Positions 22,765 to 37,170 of a DNA stretch of 64,000 bases are shown here, in pieces. The stretch lies in the NCBI GenBank assembly GCA_030674185.1, contig CM060312.1:103148-167147 (forward strand). Direction: 5' to 3'. The notes beneath the pieces are model-generated. The model was not told the DNA's origin. It did no database searches and was given only the letters and a program-made list of their open reading frames with translations. Within the stretch, counting starts at the first letter, position 1, and every line of letters begins with the position of its first letter. This DNA comes from Monoplex corrugatus. Lineage: Eukaryota; Mollusca; Gastropoda; Littorinimorpha; Ranellidae. Made by a program: the position numbers and the translations under genes.

Positions 22765-25560
22765 TATATTATACATACATATCAACACACAGATGATCAG
22801 CACACACACACATCAGCACACACACATCAGCACACACACATCAACACACACACATCAGCACACATACATCAACACACACATCGGCACACACACATCAACA
22901 CACACACATCAACACACACACATCAACACACACACATCAGCGCACACACATCAACACACACACATCAACACACACACATCAACACACACATCAACACACA
23001 CACACATCAACACACATACATCAACACACACACATCACACACACACACATCAACACACACACATTAACACCCCACATCAACACACACACACATCAGCACA
23101 CACACATCAGCACACACACATCAACACACACACATCAGCACACATACATCAACACACACATCGCACACACACATCAACACACACACACATCAGCACACAC
23201 ACATCAACACACACACACCATCAACACACACACATCAACACACACACATCAACCCACATCACACACACACACAACAACACACACACATCAACACACACAC
23301 ATCAACACACACACACAACACACACACACATCAACACACACACATCACACACACACACATCAACACACACACATCAAAAAACACACACAACACAATCAAC
23401 ACACACACATCAACACACACACATAACAACAACAACACACACAATCACCACACACATCAACACACACACACAACACACCATCACAACACACACAACAACA
23501 CATCACAACACACAACAACATCAACACACACACATCAACACACACACATCACACACACACATCCAACACACACAACACCACATCAACACACACACACACA
23601 ACACCACACACACACAACACACACAAACCCTCACACACAACACAACAATCAACACCACACACATCAACACACACACATCAACACACACACATCAACACAC
23701 AACACACACACACACATCAACACACACACACATCAACACACACACATCAACACACACACATCAATCAACCACACTCAACACACACATCAACCCCACACCC
23801 ACCCCCATCAACACACACACATCAACACACACACATCAACACACACACATCAACACACACACATCAACACACACACACAACACACACATCAACACAACAC
23901 ACACACAACATCAACACACATCAACACACACACATCAACACACACACATCAACACACACACATCAACAACACACATCAACACACACACATCAACACACAC
24001 ACAACACACAACACACATCAACACACACACATCAACACACACACATCAACACACACACACACAACACACACAACACACAACCACACCCACACATCAACAC
24101 ACACACATCAACACACACACATCAACACACACACACCACACACATCAAAACACAACATCAACACACACACATCAACACACACACATCAACACACACACAT
24201 CAAACACACACACAATCAACACACACACACAACACACACATCAACACACACACACAAACACACACATCAACACACCACACAATCAACACACACACCATCA
24301 ACACACACACATCAACACACACACACATAACAACACACACACATACAACACACACATCAACACACACACATCAACACACCACACACACCATCAACACACA
24401 CACATCAACACACACAACAACACACACATCAACACACACACATCAACACACACACATCAACACACACACACAAACACACACATCAACACACACACAAACA
24501 CACAACACACACACATCACAACAACAACACACACATCACAACACACAAAACACACAACACAACACACACACATCACACACACACATCAACACACACATCA
24601 ACACACACACATCAACACACACACATCAACACACACACATCAACACACACACATCAACAACACACACACATCAACACACACACAACATCAACACACACAC
24701 ACACTCACACACACACACCCCATCAACACACACACACACAACACACACACATACACACCATCAACACACACACACCATCAACACACACACATCAACCACA
24801 CACATCAACACACACCTCAACACATCACACACATCAACACACACACTACACACACACATCACACAACCAACACACACACAACCACACACATCACACACAC
24901 ACACACTCCACACACACACACATCACACACACAACACATCAACAACACACACCACCACCCCTCCACTCAACACACACACACACACACACACACACCATCA
25001 ACACACACAACCACATCAACACACACACAACAACATCAACAACATCAACACACAACCACACATCACACAATCACACAACACACCACACATCAACCACAAC
25101 TACACACACACACACACAACCACCCATCAACACCACACACACAACACACACATCACAAACTCAACACACACACACACATCACACACAACATCAAACACAC
25201 AACACACACACACACACACACTCACACACACACACAACACAACACACACACACATCAACACATCAAACACACAACACACAACCACACATCAACACACACA
25301 CATACACCACCACATCACACACTCAACAACACATACACACATCACAACAACATCACACACATACATCAAATCAACACACATCAACACAACATCAACACAT
25401 CACATAACACTACATCAAACACACACAACTCATCAACACAACATCACATCAAAACAACCACACATCAACCCTCACACACATCACCACACCAATAACTACA
25501 TCACTGCACAACAACCACAAACACATCAATGACACCATTTGTCACAGTATCACACACAAC
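22371..25560. repeat. CA-rich ACACACATCAAC array
   Basis: A 3.2-kb array mixing (CA)n with CATCAACACACA units of about 12-14 bp. The left end is more ordered (TCAACACA, TTAACACA, TCAGCACA variants). From about 23200 to 25505 I see no G at all on the plus strand. A 900-codon His/Thr frame results from the lack of stop codons. The right end (25200-25560) loses periodicity. Confidence 0.93.
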
Positions 25561-25930
25561 TACTCAAACACACATATAACACGTAACAGTATCACAACTA
25601 CTCAAAAACACACACATCAAAACCAAAGTATTCACACACCTGATCAAAAACACACACATAACACATCACCAATGTATATCACACATGTCAACAACAACAT
25701 AACCACCAACACATTCAACAACACTCAACGGGTATCACACAACGACTCAAAACATCAACATATACACATTTTTGAGACGTATTTCAGTCAAAAACAGACT
25801 TCAATATTGTGGGAGGTATTCCTGCAAAGACAATTGATTATTGGTTCATTAATGGTGATTTCCCGTAGACATGATCTTAAAACTAAAATGTAGACTAAGT
25901 AAACATGAGCTATTAGGACCTTCGGACCTG
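25561..25930. other. Transition and unique spacer
   Basis: CA-rich remnants to about 25745, then about 180 bp of ordinary sequence in which I recognise nothing. Confidence 0.5.
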
Positions 25931-27205
25931 GCCAGCTCATGAGTTTATTTGTAGTGTATTCACTGTCAAAACAGACAATCATATGACTTATTTGTAGGGT
26001 ATTCACTGTCAAAAACAGACATATGACTTATTTGTAGTGTATTTACTGTCAAAAACAGACATATGACCTATTTGTAGGGTATTCACTGTCAAAACAGACA
26101 TATGACTTATTTGTAGTGTATTTACTGTCAAAACAGACATATGACCTATTTGTAGGGTATTCACTGTCAAAACAGACATATGACTTATTTGTAGTGTATT
26201 TACTGTCAAAACAGACATATGACCTATTTGTAGGGTATTCACTGTCAAAACAGACATATGACTTATTTGTAGGGTATTCACTGTATAAAACAGACAATCA
26301 TATGACTTATTTGTAGGGTATTTACTGTCAAAAACAGTCAAATGACTTATTTGTAGGGTATTCACTGTCAGAAACAATCATATGACTTATTTGTAGGGTA
26401 TTCAGTGTCAAAAACAGACACTCATATGATATATTTGTAGGGTATTCACTGTCAAAAACAGACACTCATATGATATATTTGTAGTGTATTCAGTGTCAAA
26501 AACAGACATATGACATTTGTAGGGTATTCAGTGTCAAAAACAGACATATGACATTTGTAGGGTATTCAGTGTCAAAAACAGACACTCATATGATATATTT
26601 GTAGGGTATTCACTGTCAAAAACAATCATATGACTTATCTGTAGGGTATTCACTGTCAAAAACAATCATATGACTTATCTGTAGGGTATTCACTGTCAAA
26701 AACAATCATATGACTTATCTGTAGGGTATTCACTGTCAAAAACAAACGCTCATATGGTTTATTTGTAGGGTATTCACTGTCAAAAACAAACACTCATATG
26801 ATATATTTGTAGGGTATTCACTGTCAAAAACAAACACTCATATGATATATTTGTAGGGTACTCACTGTCAAAAACAAACACTCATATGATATATTTGTAG
26901 GGTATTCACTGTCAAAAACAAACATTCATATGATATATTTGTAGGGTATTCACTGTCAAAAACAGACATATGACATTTGTAGGGTATTCACTGTCAAAAA
27001 CAGACATATGACATTTGTAGGGTATTCACTGTCAAAAACAGACATATGACATTTGTAGTGTATTCACTGTCAAAAACAAACACTCATATGATATATTTGT
27101 AGGGTATTCACTGTCAAAAACAAACACTCATATGATATATTTGTAGGGTATTCACTGTCAAAAACAAACACTCATATGATATATTTGTAGGGTATTCACT
27201 GTCAC
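25931..27205. repeat. 40-44-bp minisatellite array
   Basis: About 30 copies of a unit with TTTGTAGGGTATTCACTGTC followed by AAAAACAGACATATGAC. Two length classes alternate: one with ACATATGAC and one with ACACTCATATGATATA. Blocks of like units sit together (for example three identical AATCATATGACTTATC units at 26610-26730), which indicates local duplication. Confidence 0.95.
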
Positions 27206-27270
27206 AACGAAAAAGGAAATGAAAGGGTGTGTGTTAATACACGGGCAATACGGACACGAATTGTTGAGAT

Positions 27271-27382
<112 letters not shown>

Positions 27383-27515
27383 ATTGAACAAATGGACAAA
27401 ACAGTGAACTTGTAGATGTCCACTGACATTGGTATGGCCTTGTAACAAGCTGCAATGGTTTTGCTAAATCACCTTTCCAGATAAATGTTGAAGGCCAGGA
27501 GACGGAAGAGAGGAC

Positions 27516-30500
27516 AGAAAAAAACATCCCCAATGGACTGACAACATTATGGAATGGACAGAAAACACCCCCACTAACAACATTATGGAATAGACAGAAA
27601 ACACCCGCACTAACAACATTATGGAATAGACAGTAAACACCCCCACTAACAACAATATGGAATAGACAGAAAACACCCCCACTAACAACATTATGGAATA
27701 GACAGAAAACACCCCCACTAACAACATTATGATATGGACAGAAAACACCCCCACTAACAACATTATGGAATAGACAGAAAACATCCCCACTAACAACATT
27801 ATGGAATAGACAGAAAACACCCCCACTAACAACATTATTATATGGACAGAAAACATCCCCACTAACAACATGATATGGACAGAAAACACCCCCACTAACA
27901 ACATTATGATATGGACAGAAAACACCCCCCACTAACAACATTATGATATGGACAGGAAAAAACACCCCCACTAACGACATTATGGAATAGACAGAAAACA
28001 CCCCCACTAACAACATTATGGAATAGACAGAAAACACTCCCACTAACAACATTATGGAATAAACAGAAAACACCCCCACTAACAACATTATGGAATAGAC
28101 AGAAAACACCCCCACTAACAACATTATGATATGGACAGAAAACACCCCCACTAACAACATTATGATATGGACAGAAAACCCCCACTAACAACATTATGAT
28201 ATGGACAGAAAACACCCCCACTAACAACATTATGGAATAGACAGAAAACATCCCCACTAACAACATTATGATATGGACAGAAAACACCCCCACTAACAAC
28301 ATTATGATATGGACAGAAAACACTCCCACTAACAACATTATGATATGGACAGAAAACACCCCCACTAACAACATTATGATATGGACAGAAAACACCCCCA
28401 CTAACAACATTATGATATGGACAGAAAACACTCCCACTAACAACATTATGATATGGACAGAAAACACCCCCACTAACAACATTATGATATGGACAGAAAA
28501 CACCCTACTAACAACATTATGATATGGACAGAAAACACCCCACTAACAACATTATGATATGACAGAAAACACCCCTACTAACAACATTATGATATGGACA
28601 GAAAACACCCCACTAACAACATTATGATATGGACAGAAAACACCCACTAACAACATTATGATATGGACAGAAAACACCCCCACTAACAACATTATGAATA
28701 GGACAGAAAACACCCCCACTAACAACATTATGAATAGACAGAAAACACTCCCCACTAACAACATTATGATATAGACAGAAAACACCCCCACTAACAACAT
28801 TATGGAATAGACAGAAAACACCCCCACTAACAACATTATGAATATGACAGAAAACACCCCACTAACAACATTATGGAATAGACAGAAAACACCCCACTAA
28901 CAACATTATGAATAGACAGAAAACACCCCCACTAACAACATTATGAATAGACAGAAAACACCCCCACTAACAACATTATGATATAGACAGAAAACACCCC
29001 ACTAACACTTATGATGACAGAAAACACCCACTAACAACATTATGGAATAGACAGAAAACACCCCCACTAACAACATTATGAATAGACAGAAAACACCCCA
29101 CTAACAACATTATGAATATGACAGAAAACACCCCACTACAACAACATTATGGAATAGACAGAAAACACCCCACTAACAACATTATAGAATAGACAGAAAA
29201 CATCCCCCACTAACAACATTATGAATAGACAGAAAACACCCCCACTAACAACATTATGAATAGACAGAAAACACCCCCACTAACAACATTATAGAATAGA
29301 CAGAAAACACCCCACTAACAACATTATAGAATAGACAGAAAAACACCCCACTAACAACATTATGAATAGACAGAAAACACCCCACTAACAACATTATGAA
29401 TAGACAGAAAACACCCCACTAACAACATTATGATAGACAGAAAAACACCCCCACTAACAACATTATGATATGGACAGAAAAAACACCCCACTAACAACAT
29501 TATGAATAGGACAGAAAAACACCCCACTAACAACATTATGAATAGACAGAAAACACCCCACTAACAACATTATGATATGGACAGAAAAAAACCCCCACTA
29601 ACAACATTATGAATAGACAGAAACACCCCCACTAAAACATTATGATAGGACAGAAAACACCCCCACTAACAACAATTATGGAATAGACAGAAAACACCCC
29701 ACTAACAACATTATGGAATAGACAGAAAACACCCCACTAACAACATTATGAATAGACAGAAAAACATCCCCACTAACAACATTATGAATAGACAGAAAAC
29801 ACCCCCACTAACAACATTATGAATAGACAGAAAACACCCCACTAACAACATTATGAATAGACAGAAAACACCCCCACTAACAACATTATGGAATAGACAG
29901 AAAACACCCCACTAACAACATTATGAATAGACAGAAAACACCCCACTAACAACATTATGAATGGACAGAAAACACCCCACTAACAACATTATGAATAGAC
30001 AGAAAACACCCCACTAACAACATTATGAATAGACAGAAAAACCCCCACTAACAACATTGAATAGACGAAAAAAAAACACCCATAATAGAAAACCCCATAA
30101 CACATATATACGAAACCCCACTACACATTGAAAAGAAACAACAACAATAAAAGAAAAACCCCATAAATTATATGACAGAAACACCAAATAGAATGACAGA
30201 AAACACCCCATAACAAATTATGAAGAAAAAACACCATAACAACTATGATAACAAAAAACCCCACAACAACATGAATGAAGAAACACCCCATAAACATAGA
30301 ATAGAAAAAACCCCACTAACAACATTATGAATAGACAGAAACACCCACTAACAAATTATGAATAACAGAAACACCCACTAACAACTTATGATAGACAGAA
30401 AACACCCCACTAACAACATTATGGATAGACAGAAAACACCCCCACTAAAACATTATGAATAGACAAAAACCCCCACTAACAACATTATGAATAGACAAAA

Positions 30501-30865
30501 CACCCACTAACAACATTATGAATAGACAAAAACACCCACTAACAACATTATGATGACAGAAAACACCCCCATAACAACATTATGAATGACAGAAAAACCC
30601 ACTAACAATTATGGAATAGACAAAAACACCCACTAACAACATTATGAATGACAGAAACACCCCACTAACAACATTATGGAATAGACAGAAAAAACACCCC
30701 AACAACATTTGAATAGACAAAACACCCCATAAAACATTATGAATAGACAGAAAACACCCCCACTAACAACATTATGGAATAGACAGAAAAAAACACCCCA
30801 CTAACAACATTATGGAATAGACAGTAAACACCCACTACAAACATTATGGAATAGACAGAAAAAAT
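27516..30865. repeat. 36-bp minisatellite array
   Basis: About 90 copies of a unit with ACAGAAAACACCCCCACTAA followed by CAACATTATGGAATAG. GATATGG and GAATAG endings define two sub-families that occur in blocks. Copies are clean to about 28500 and become increasingly noisy (lost C in the CCCCC run, lost T or A) towards 30000-30700. Because 36 is a multiple of three, minus-strand frames stay open. Confidence 0.95.
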
Positions 30866-31290
30866 TTCGCGGAAACACAGGTTTTGATACACAACCAACA
30901 TAGCTGGAAGAATTGATGAATAATTCTTGAATGCGATGCTCCAAGAAGAAGAAGAAGAAGAAAAGAAGAAGAGAAGAAGAAGAAGAAGAAGAAGAAGAAG
31001 AAGAAGAAGAAGAGGGGTGATGTATACAAAGCTGTTGAACATGATCTAGAAGAGTACTTATAAGCCGGGAAACAAAAACATCCACTCTCCCTTTTAATAA
31101 AACTACAGAAAGCTCTCTGACAGCATGGCAAACAATGGCTGTAACTGTTTTTCATGGATGTTTTACGTTTACGAAAAAAAAAAAAAAAGACCGCCAGAGG
31201 TTGCATTGCCAAGTAGAGTAAATGATAATACGTTGTGACAGCCACAAGACCCCGAGGGAAAGTAGGGTTTTTTCCCTTGCATTGGCAAGA
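30866..31290. other. Mostly unique spacer with a GAA tract
   Basis: Contains an imperfect (GAA)n at about 30941-31014 and a short poly-A at 31176-31190. The remainder is unique sequence; I see no gene. Confidence 0.6.
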
Positions 31291-33120
31291 ACAGGCGAAA
31301 AAACAAACAAACAAACCAAGCAGACAAGAAACAAACAAAAACAAACAAACAAAATCAAACAAAGTCAAACAAACAAACAAACAAACCAAAGACAAACAAA
31401 CAAACAAACCAAGCAGACAAGAAAAAACAAAATCAAACAAACAAACAAAATCAAACAAACAAACAAAATCAAACAAACAAAGTCAAACAAACAAACAAAC
31501 AAACAAACCAAAGAATCAAACAAACAAACAAAACAAAGACAATCAAACAAACAAACAAAGTCAAACAAACAAACAAACAAACCAAAGACAATCAAACAAA
31601 CAAACAAACAAACAAACCAAAGACAATCAAACAAACAAACAAACAAACAAACAAACAAAATCAAGCAAACAAAGTCAAACAAACAAACAAACCAAAGACA
31701 AACAAACAAACAAACCAAGCAGACAAGAAACAAACAAAATCAAACAAACAAACAAACCAAAGACAAACAAACAAACAAACCAAGCAGACAAGAAACAAAC
31801 AAATCAACAAAGTCAAACAAACAAACAAACCAAAGACAAACAAACAAACAAACCAAGCAGACAAGAAACAAACAAAATCAAACAAACAAACAAACCAAAG
31901 ACAAACAAACCAAGCAGACAAGAAACAAACAAAATCAAACAAAGTCAAACAAACAAACAAACCAAAGACAAACAAACAAACAAACCAAGCAGACAAGAAA
32001 CAAACAAAATCAAACAAACAAACAAACCAAAGACAAACAAACAAACAAACCAAGCAGAGAAGAAACAAACAAAATCAAACACAAACAAACCAAAGACAAA
32101 CAAACAAACAAACAAACCAAGCAGACAAGAAACAAACAAAGTCAAACAAACAAACAAACCAAAGACAAACAAACAAACAAACCAAGCAGACAAGAAACAA
32201 CAAAATCAAACAAACCAAAGACAAACAAACAAACAAACCAAGCAGACAAGAAACAAACAAAATCAAACAAACAAACAAACCAAAGACAAACAAACAAACA
32301 AACCAAGCAGAGAAGAAACAAACAAAATCAAACACAAACAAACCAAAGACAAACAAACAAACAAACCAAGCAGACAAGAAACAAACAAAATCAAACACAA
32401 ACAAACCAAAGACAAACAAACAAACAAACCAAGCAGACAAGAAACAAACAAAATCAAACACAAACAAACCAAAGACAAACAAACAAACAAACCAAGCAGA
32501 CAAGAAACAAACAAAATCAAACACAAACAAACCAAAGACAAACAAACAAACAAACCAAGCAGACAAGAAACAAACAAAATCAAACACAAACAAACCAAAG
32601 ACAAACAAACAAACAAACTAAGCAGACAAGAAACAAACAAAATCAAACACAAACAAACCAAAGACAAACAAACAAACAAACAAACCAAGCAGACAAGAAA
32701 CAAACAAAATCAAACACAAACAAACCAAAGACAAACAAACAAACAAACCAAGCAGACAAGAAACAAACAAAATCAAACAAACAAACAAAATCAAACAAAC
32801 AAACAAAATCAAACAAACAAAGTCAAACAAACAAACAAACAAACCAAAGACAAACAAACAAACAAACCAAGCAGACAAGAAACAAACAAAATCAAACAAA
32901 CAAACAAAATCAAACAAACAAACAAAATCAAACAAACAAAGTCAAACAAACAAACAAACAAACCAAAGACAAACAAACAAACAAACCAAACAGACAAGAA
33001 ACAAACAAAATCAAACAAACAAACAAAATCAAACAAACAAACAAAATCAAACAAACAAAGTCAAACAAACAAACAAACAAACAAACCAAAGACAATCAAA
33101 CAAACAAACAAACAAACAAA
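31291..33120. repeat. CAAA-rich array with a 63-bp higher-order unit
   Basis: Built from (CAAA)n blocks punctuated by ACCAAGCAGACAAG, ACCAAAGACA and AATCAAA. In the middle (about 31680-32760) these form a regular unit of about 63 bp. Because 63 is a multiple of three, 643- and 655-codon Lys/Gln/Thr/Asn frames stay open. The repeat origin is clear, and the frames continue into flanking sequence with no start context. Confidence 0.93.
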
Positions 33121-33285
33121 GCAGAGCTTTTACTGGACAGAGCAAACCTTTAGGACTGACACACAAAATGAAACAAACTCATTTCAGGAAGAAACACTGT
33201 AATGACAAATACATCGACTGGTGCAGCTTCAAACAATCTTTCTACGTTTGAATTGCAAATAAAGAAAGACAGCAAAGCTTATGAT
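33121..33285. other. Unique spacer
   Basis: About 165 bp with nothing recognised. Confidence 0.5.
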
Positions 33286-33770
33286 TTCTTCTTTTCTCTC
33301 TCCATGTCCCTGTCTCTCTGTCTCTGACTGTCTGTCTCTCTATGTCTCTGTCTCTCTAAGTCTGTCTCTCTATGTCTCTGTCTGTCTTTCTGTCTGTCTC
33401 TTTGTCTATGTCTGTCTGTCTCTCTATGTCTGTCTGTCTTTCTGTCTGTCTGTCTCTTTGTCTCTGTCTGTTTCTCTATGTCTCTGTCTGTCTGTCTGTC
33501 TATGTCTCTGTCTGTCTGTATTTCTGTCAGCCTGTCTCTTTGTCTCTGTCTCTGGTTCTGTCTCTGTCTGTCTGACTGTCTCTCTAATGTCTCTGTCTGT
33601 CTGTTTGTTTGTCTGTCTCTGTCTGTCTGTCTCTCTCTGTCTCTGTCTATCTGTCTCTGTCTGTCTGTCTGTCTGTCTCTGTCTCTGTCTGTCTCTGTCT
33701 GTCTGTCTCTCTCTGTCTCTGTTTGTCTCTCTCTCTCTGTGTCTCTCTCTGTCTCTCTCTCTCTTGTTTT
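33286..33770. repeat. CTGT/CTCT pyrimidine-rich microsatellite
   Basis: (TCTG)n mixed with (TC)n, about 480 bp, purine-rich on the minus strand. All frames are low complexity. Confidence 0.95.
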
Positions 33771-34190
33771 TGTGCCACCTATAGTTGTCGTCAGGAAACA
33801 GCAGATACCAATGTTTGACGTAACTTGTTCAGTACTGGGCAACGCAAGCTAAAGTAAACTTTGTTATTTTCATGACACATACACAAAAGACATGATGTTT
33901 CCACAGCATTATAAAATTTATGTCTCAGCGAATGGGTAATGGTATCGTTGATGGCAAATCCAAACTAAACATGACATTTCTTACATACAGATTGATGTGA
34001 AGAAAAAAGTATGTTTCCCATGTGTCATTTGTTATAAATGTTTTATATGTATTTCACAGCTGTCATTTGTGATTTCAATACCATCGTCCCAAACTTGCCA
34101 GTGACAACCTCCACTTAAAACAACATGTAAATAAAATGATAGATCCAACACTTTGGTTTAACCAGATATAGCCAAAGCTAAATTTAAACA
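33771..34190. other. 420 bp of unique sequence
   Basis: AT-rich, ordinary composition, no open frame above about 40 codons with any recognisable content. Confidence 0.5.
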
Positions 34191-34260
34191 GCACACGCGC
34201 ACACACGCACACGCACGCCTCGTGCGCGAGCGCGCAACACACACACACACACACACACAT
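34191..34260. repeat. CA/CG-containing microsatellite
   Basis: CACGCGCACACACGCACACGC-type alternation followed by (CA)n. Confidence 0.9.
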
Positions 34261-34265
34261 ATATT

Positions 34266-34316
34266 CGTCTAATATCACTCATAGTGAAAAGACGTTAAAT
34301 CAAAGAACGAACGAAC
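34266..34316 (+). mobile_element. 50-bp solo 3' tail of the I/Nimb-like retrotransposon
   Basis: Matches the last 50 bases of the element ending at 43890 with one difference (GAAAAG versus GAACAG). It keeps the terminal hairpin (CGTCT pairing with AGACG, CACT pairing with AGTG) and the (GAAC)n end. It is either an extremely 5'-truncated insertion or a SINE that borrowed this tail. Confidence 0.8.
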
Positions 34317-34401
34317 ACACATATATACACACATAAATACACACACACACAGACACATCCACAGACACAGAGAGAGAGAGAAAAGAGAGAGAGAGAGAGA
34401 G

Positions 34402-34442
<41 letters not shown>
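34317..34442. repeat. CA then GA microsatellite
   Basis: ATACACACA-type sequence passes into (GA)n with TAGAGA interruptions. About 150 bp of unique sequence follows to 34590. Confidence 0.93.
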
Positions 34443-34590
34443 CATAACAAGAAAGATCGATTCCAGAGGCAAAAGGTTTAAAAGGCCATTTGTCCACAGC
34501 CAGAAAGGTTTAGCGTTTGTGAAGACATGTTCCTTCCACACTTGTGTCTGAAATAAGTCATAACACCTAGAAAGTGAACTTGATCTGAGG

Positions 34591-36215
34591 GATAGTCACA
34601 CAGAGCACACCCAACCACAACACAAAGCATGGTGAACTTTGATCTGTATGGATAGTCACACAGAGCACACCCACACCACAACACAAAGCATGGTGAACTT
34701 TGATCTGAAAGGATAGTCACACAGAGCACCACCCACACCACAACACAAAGCATGGTGAACTTTGATCTGAGGGATAGTCACACAGAGCACCACCCACACC
34801 ACAACACAAAGCATGGTGAACTTTGATCTGAGGGTTAGTCACACAGAGCACCACCCACACCACAACACAAAGCATGGTGAACTTTGATCTGTCAATGGAT
34901 AGTCACACAGAGCACCACCCACACCACAACACAAAGCATGGTGAACTTTGATCTGTCAATGGATAGTCACACAGAGCACCACCCACACCACAACACAAAG
35001 CATGGTGAACTTTGATCTGTCATGGATAGTCAACAGAGCACCACCCACACCACACACAAAGCATGGTGAACTTGATCTGTCAATGGATAGTCACACAGAG
35101 CACCACCCACACCACAACACAAAGCATGGTGAACTTTGATCTGAGGGATAGTCACACAGAGCACCACCCACACCACAACACAAAGCATGGTGAACTTTGA
35201 TCTGAGGGATAGTCACACAGAGCACCACCCACACCACAACACAAAGCATGGTGAACTTTGATCTGTCAATGGATAGTCACACAGAGCACCACCCACACCA
35301 CAACACAAAGCATGGTGAACTTGATCTGTCAATGGATAGTCACACAGAGCACCACCCACACCACAACACAAAGCATGGTGAACTTTGATCTGTCATGGAT
35401 AGTCAACAGAGCACCACCCACACCACAACACAAAGCATGGTGAACGTTGATCTGAATGGATAGTCACACAGAGCACCACCCACACCACAACACAAAGCAT
35501 GGTGAACTTTGATCTGAGGGATAGTCACACAGAGCACACCCACACCACAACACAAAGCATGGTGAACGTTGATCTGAGGGATAGTCACACAGAGCACCAC
35601 CCACACCACAACACAAAGCATGGTGAACGTTGATCTGAGGGTTAGTCACACAGAGCACCACCCACACCACAACACAAAGCATGGTGAACTTTGATCTGTC
35701 AATGGATAGTCACACAGAGCACCACCCACACCACAACACAAAGCATGGTGAACGTTGATCTGAGGGACAGTCACACAGAGCACCACCCACACCACAACAC
35801 AAAGCATGGTGAACTTTGATCTGTCAATGGATAGTCACACAGAGCACCACCCACACCAAACACAAAGCATGGTGAACTTTGATCTGCAATGGATAGTCAC
35901 ACAGAGCACCACCCACACCACAACACAAAGCATGGTGAACGTTGATCTGAGGGACAGTCACACAGAGCACCACCCACACCACAACACAAAGCATGGTGAA
36001 CTTTGATCTGAGGGACAGTCACACAGAGCACCACCCACACCACAACACAAAGCATGGTGAACTTTGATCTGTAATGGATAGTCACACAGAGCACCACCCA
36101 CACCACAACACAAAGCATGGTGGAACGTTGATCTGTCAATGGATAGTCACACAGAGCACCACCCACACCACAACACAAGCATGGTGAACGTTGATCTGTC
36201 AATGGATAGTCACAC
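34591..36215. repeat. 62-bp minisatellite array
   Basis: About 26 copies of a unit of about 62 bp with GATAGTCACACAGAGCACCA, CCCACACCACAACACAAAGC, ATGGTGAACTTTGATCTG and then either AGG or TCAATG. The two endings behave as sub-families. Short open frames repeat the same peptide and are not genes. Confidence 0.96.
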
Positions 36216-37170
36216 AAAGCTTGTAACATTATCACAATGGATAGAACAAGATGGTAGTAGAAGGAGAGCAACCATCACCACACAAAGCATGGTTAGAAGG
36301 GAAGTCAATGATAACCACACAAGCATGGTAAGCAACCAATAGCTACCACAACAAAGCATGGTTGTGAAGGCGAGTCAATGGATAACCACACAAAGCAGAA
36401 AAAGCAGGTAACGACCAAAGATGGGTAAAGGAGCACAACCACACACAAAGCATGGTGTAGAATGGAGTCAATGGATATCAACAAGCAGGCCACCACACAC
36501 TTGAATCTGAGTAGTCCACAGGCACCACCACACCACAACAACATGGTGAATTGTCTGAGGTAGTCACACAGAGCACACCCACCAACACAAACAGTGAAGT
36601 GACTGAGGGTGTCACAGGCACCCACCACACAAAAGATGTGAACTGACTGAGGGTATCCAAAGCACCACCACACCACAACACAAAGCAGGTGAACTTATCT
36701 GAGGATAGTCAAGGACCACACCCAAACAAAAGCATGGTGAACTGATCGAGGGTAGTCACCAGGCACCCCACCACAACACAAAGCATGGGATGATTGAGAG
36801 TCACAAAGCACCACCACACCACAACACAAGCATGGATTGATTGAGGGAGTCCAAAGACACCACACCACAAACAAAGCATGGTGAACTGATCTTAGGATAG
36901 TACAAGAGCACCACCCACACCACAACACAAGCAGTGAACTTGATTGAGGAAGCACACAGGCACACCCACACCACAACACAAGCATGGTGAACTATCTGAG
37001 AACACAAGCACCACACCAAACACAACATGAACTGATCGAGGAAGTCAACAGAGCACACCACACCACAACAAAGCATGGTGAACGTTGATCTGAATGGATA
37101 GTCACACAGAGCACACCACACCACAACACAAGCATGGTGAACGTTGATCTGTCAATGGATAGTCACACAA
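36216..37170. repeat. Degenerate transition between 62-bp and 31-bp arrays
   Basis: Copies of the 62-bp unit riddled with small losses (36480-37080), preceded by a mix of both unit types (36216-36480). CAAAGCATGGTG is shared by both arrays and marks the register throughout. Confidence 0.85.

Noticed and set aside
31222..33153. 643- and 655-codon Lys/Gln/Thr/Asn open frames
   Set aside because: Translation of a CAAA-rich array whose unit (about 63 bp) is a multiple of three; two frames are open at once.
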